Shown here in pieces: positions 51,477 through 52,492 of a stretch of 52,492 bases of DNA. Each line of letters begins with the position of its first letter. The stretch's first letter is position 1. The stretch is from Crocinitomicaceae bacterium TMED114 (GTDB lineage Bacteria > Bacteroidota > Bacteroidia > Flavobacteriales_D > Sanyastnellaceae): positions 1-52,492 of the forward strand of contig NHFP02000004.1 of assembly GCA_002172485.2 (NCBI GenBank), given 5' to 3'. The notes under the pieces are model-generated. The model was given only the letters and a program-made list of their open reading frames with translations. It made no database searches and was not told where the DNA came from. The translations under genes were made by a program, and so were the position numbers.

Positions 51477-52492
51477 TCACTCGCAATCGGAGCCGAACGC
51501 GCCGAGGAAAATCAGCAGGTCAGACGTCGTGGTCTGGCCATCCGCATTGAAGTCCGTCGGACAATCGTTGGCAGGTGCCACTTCGCAGCTTCCGTCGTCA
51601 ATCGTGGCCGTGTCGTCGTAGTTGGACGCCTCGAGATAGGTGCAGCCGTAGCAATCATACGTGCAATTGTCGTCGTCGAACAGGGCGATGGCGGAGTAGT
51701 TGCAAGCCGCACCATCCGTGCATCCGAAGGCGGAGCTGTTCGGTGCGCCTGGGGTTCCGTTGTCCACCCAGCTGGCCTGCCAGTTGTCAGGATCGCTGTT
51801 GTTGAGGTCGGTGGCGATCAGTTCCAATGAGGCGCATCCATCGTCGGGACTGGCGGCGAGCACGTTGCCCAAGATGCTGACCTCTTGAGCTGGCCATGGC
51901 GCTGCATCGTCGTAGTAGATGCTGTCCACCGTGTTGCTGAAGGCGTCCCTCAACACCACGTGTCCACCACTGTTGCCATAGTTTCCATTGTCCATCAAGA
52001 ACACTGGGACACCGAGGTCAGCGTAGTTCGCTTCAGCAACCAAGCCAGGAACGGCGAGGAAGAAAGAGCCCTCTTCGATGACGGTGCCCTCTGGGAAGAT
52101 GTAGGCCAAAGCAAAGTTGGAGTTGCCTGCCCAAAGCTCATACCCGCTGATGTCCACGCTCGTGCTGTCCGCGTTGTAGAATTCTCCAAACTCCCAATCG
52201 AAGTCGTCGCCTTGGTTGCTGCAGGGGTTGTAGTGGACCTCATTCACCAAGATGTTGGGCAATGTGAAGTAGCAAAGGGTGTTGTCAGCATTGTTGACCG
52301 CGGCATCGTAGTTCAACGCTGTCACATCGTCACATCCAGTCACCACGCATGAGCCGTCGTCAACATTGGCTTCCGCATTGAAATTGTCGGCATCCGGGTT
52401 GGTGCACCCTTCCACCACTTGGAATTCGCAAGAACCGTCATCCTCTTGTGCGGCAGCATTGTAATTCAATGCCGTCTCATCCGTGCAACCGA
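51477..52492 (-). CDS. Secreted lamin-tail-domain protein with DDGSC repeats and dockerin-like tail (5' end off the window)
   Basis: The frame is open from the right edge, so the N-terminus and signal peptide are missing. In order, on residues counted from the TTG at 52469: two full DDGSC repeats and a third degenerate one (up to 68), a lamin-tail domain (about 69-248: PNILVNEVHYNPCSNQGD, SGYELWAGNSN, GTVIEEGSFFLAVPG, SGGHVVLRDAFSNTVDSIYY, DNGTPGAPN), two more Cys repeats (249-295), and a closing single dockerin-like unit TDFNADGQTTTSDLLIFLG then AFGSDCE. Lamin-tail domains are found in surface and nuclease proteins of bacteria. Probable surface protein of unknown role. A terminator follows. 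Confidence 0.85.
   Translation of the reverse strand, partial: GCTDETALNYNAAAQEDDGSCEFQVVEGCTNPDADNFNAEANVDDGSCVVTGCDDVTALNYDAAVNNADNTLCYFTLPNILVNEVHYNPCSNQGDDFDWEFGEFYNADSTSVDISGYELWAGNSNFALAYIFPEGTVIEEGSFFLAVPGLVAEANYADLGVPVFLMDNGNYGNSGGHVVLRDAFSNTVDSIYYDDAAPWPAQEVSILGNVLAASPDDGCASLELIATDLNNSDPDNWQASWVDNGTPGAPNSSAFGCTDGAACNYSAIALFDDDNCTYDCYGCTYLEASNYDDTATIDDGSCEVAPANDCPTDFNADGQTTTSDLLIFLGAFGSDCE
51480..51569 (-). other. Dockerin-like C-terminal tail coding region (single copy)
   Basis: Encodes the last 30 residues, NDCPTDFNADGQTTTSDLLI then FLGAFGSDCE. The D-x-N-x-D-G loop followed by SDLLIFLGAFG matches the second half of the haloperoxidase-like protein's tail (TTDLLILLGVFGC). Flanking Cys residues could form a disulfide closing the unit. 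Confidence 0.7.
51585..51725 (-). repeat. DDGSC repeats 4-5
   Basis: Two copies after the lamin-tail domain: GCTDGAACNYSAIALFDDD (then NC) and GCTYLEASNYDDTATIDDG (then SC). The first is degenerate, with an added Cys pair. Confidence 0.8.
52266..52490 (-). repeat. DDGSC repeats 1-3 at the right edge
   Basis: Three consecutive copies of the G-C-T/D-x4-A-x-N-(Y/F)-x-A-x5-DDGSC type: GCTDETALNYNAAAQEDDG, GCTNPDADNFNAEANVDDG, and the degenerate GCDDVTALNYDAAVNNADN. Each begins and ends with Cys, suggesting one disulfide per unit. The first copy is cut near its start by the window edge. Confidence 0.85.

Noticed and set aside
1-52492. The window as a complete circular element
   Set aside because: Joining the two ends directly breaks the shared repeat's reading frame, and the gene content is chromosomal housekeeping with no replication or partition genes.

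Overview
The window is a gene-dense, high-GC stretch of a Bacteroidota (Flavobacteriales-like, probably marine) chromosome. The evidence is the type IX secretion/gliding set (porV, porU, a PorP/SprF protein, gldJ), type A and type B C-terminal sorting domains, a fused lpxC-fabZ, a DUF4301 protein, Bacteroidota-style -7 boxes (TAnnTTTG), and GCT..NY..DDGSC surface repeats. I see no insertion sequence, integrase, phage gene, CRISPR array or rRNA. Nearly all of it is housekeeping or cell-envelope DNA, with some lineage-specific secreted proteins.

Layout. 1-785: N-terminal part of a secreted DDGSC-repeat protein reading off the left edge. 786-1070: AT-rich gap. 1071-7660: tRNA-Phe, aroB, the lipid A block lpxD / lpxC-fabZ / lpxA, an orphan ABC ATPase and a secreted type A CTD protein. 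7727-14991: DUF4301, an Hpt protein, galE, a PAP2-like protein, rpoN, asnS and a MacB/LolD-type ATPase. 15042-22067: a choice-of-anchor-L adhesin with a type B CTD, gpmI, a methyltransferase, tRNA-Val and a vanadium-haloperoxidase-like protein with a dockerin-like tail. 22068-29170 (minus strand): anmK, glutamate dehydrogenase, nhaD, exbB, exbD, tonB, an unannotated 41-codon ORF, and folC. 29248-31335: acyl-CoA dehydrogenase and a membrane-anchored protein. 31411-35876: pdhA, pdhC, recG. 35932-45616: ispF, porV, porU, and divergently porP/sprF, gldJ, murF. 45655-51379: tyrS, a PiT-like permease, a LuxE-like ligase, a lipoprotein and a Na/Pi cotransporter. 51477-52492: C-terminal part of a lamin-tail/DDGSC-repeat protein.

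How it fits together. PorU and PorV belong to the outer-membrane attachment step of type IX secretion. PorP/SprF-type and GldJ proteins serve the same export and gliding machinery. Clients of several kinds are encoded nearby: a type A CTD protein, a type B CTD protein, and two proteins ending in a short dockerin-like D.N.D......DLL..L..FG..C tail. That tail, shared by an enzyme-like and a lamin-tail protein, is the best candidate for an under-described sorting or anchoring module. Other points of interest are a 41-aa ORF translationally coupled between tonB and folC, a C(UCCG)G hairpin just upstream of porP/sprF, very short leaders at some promoters, and the fact that both window edges fall inside the same repeat family on the same strand.
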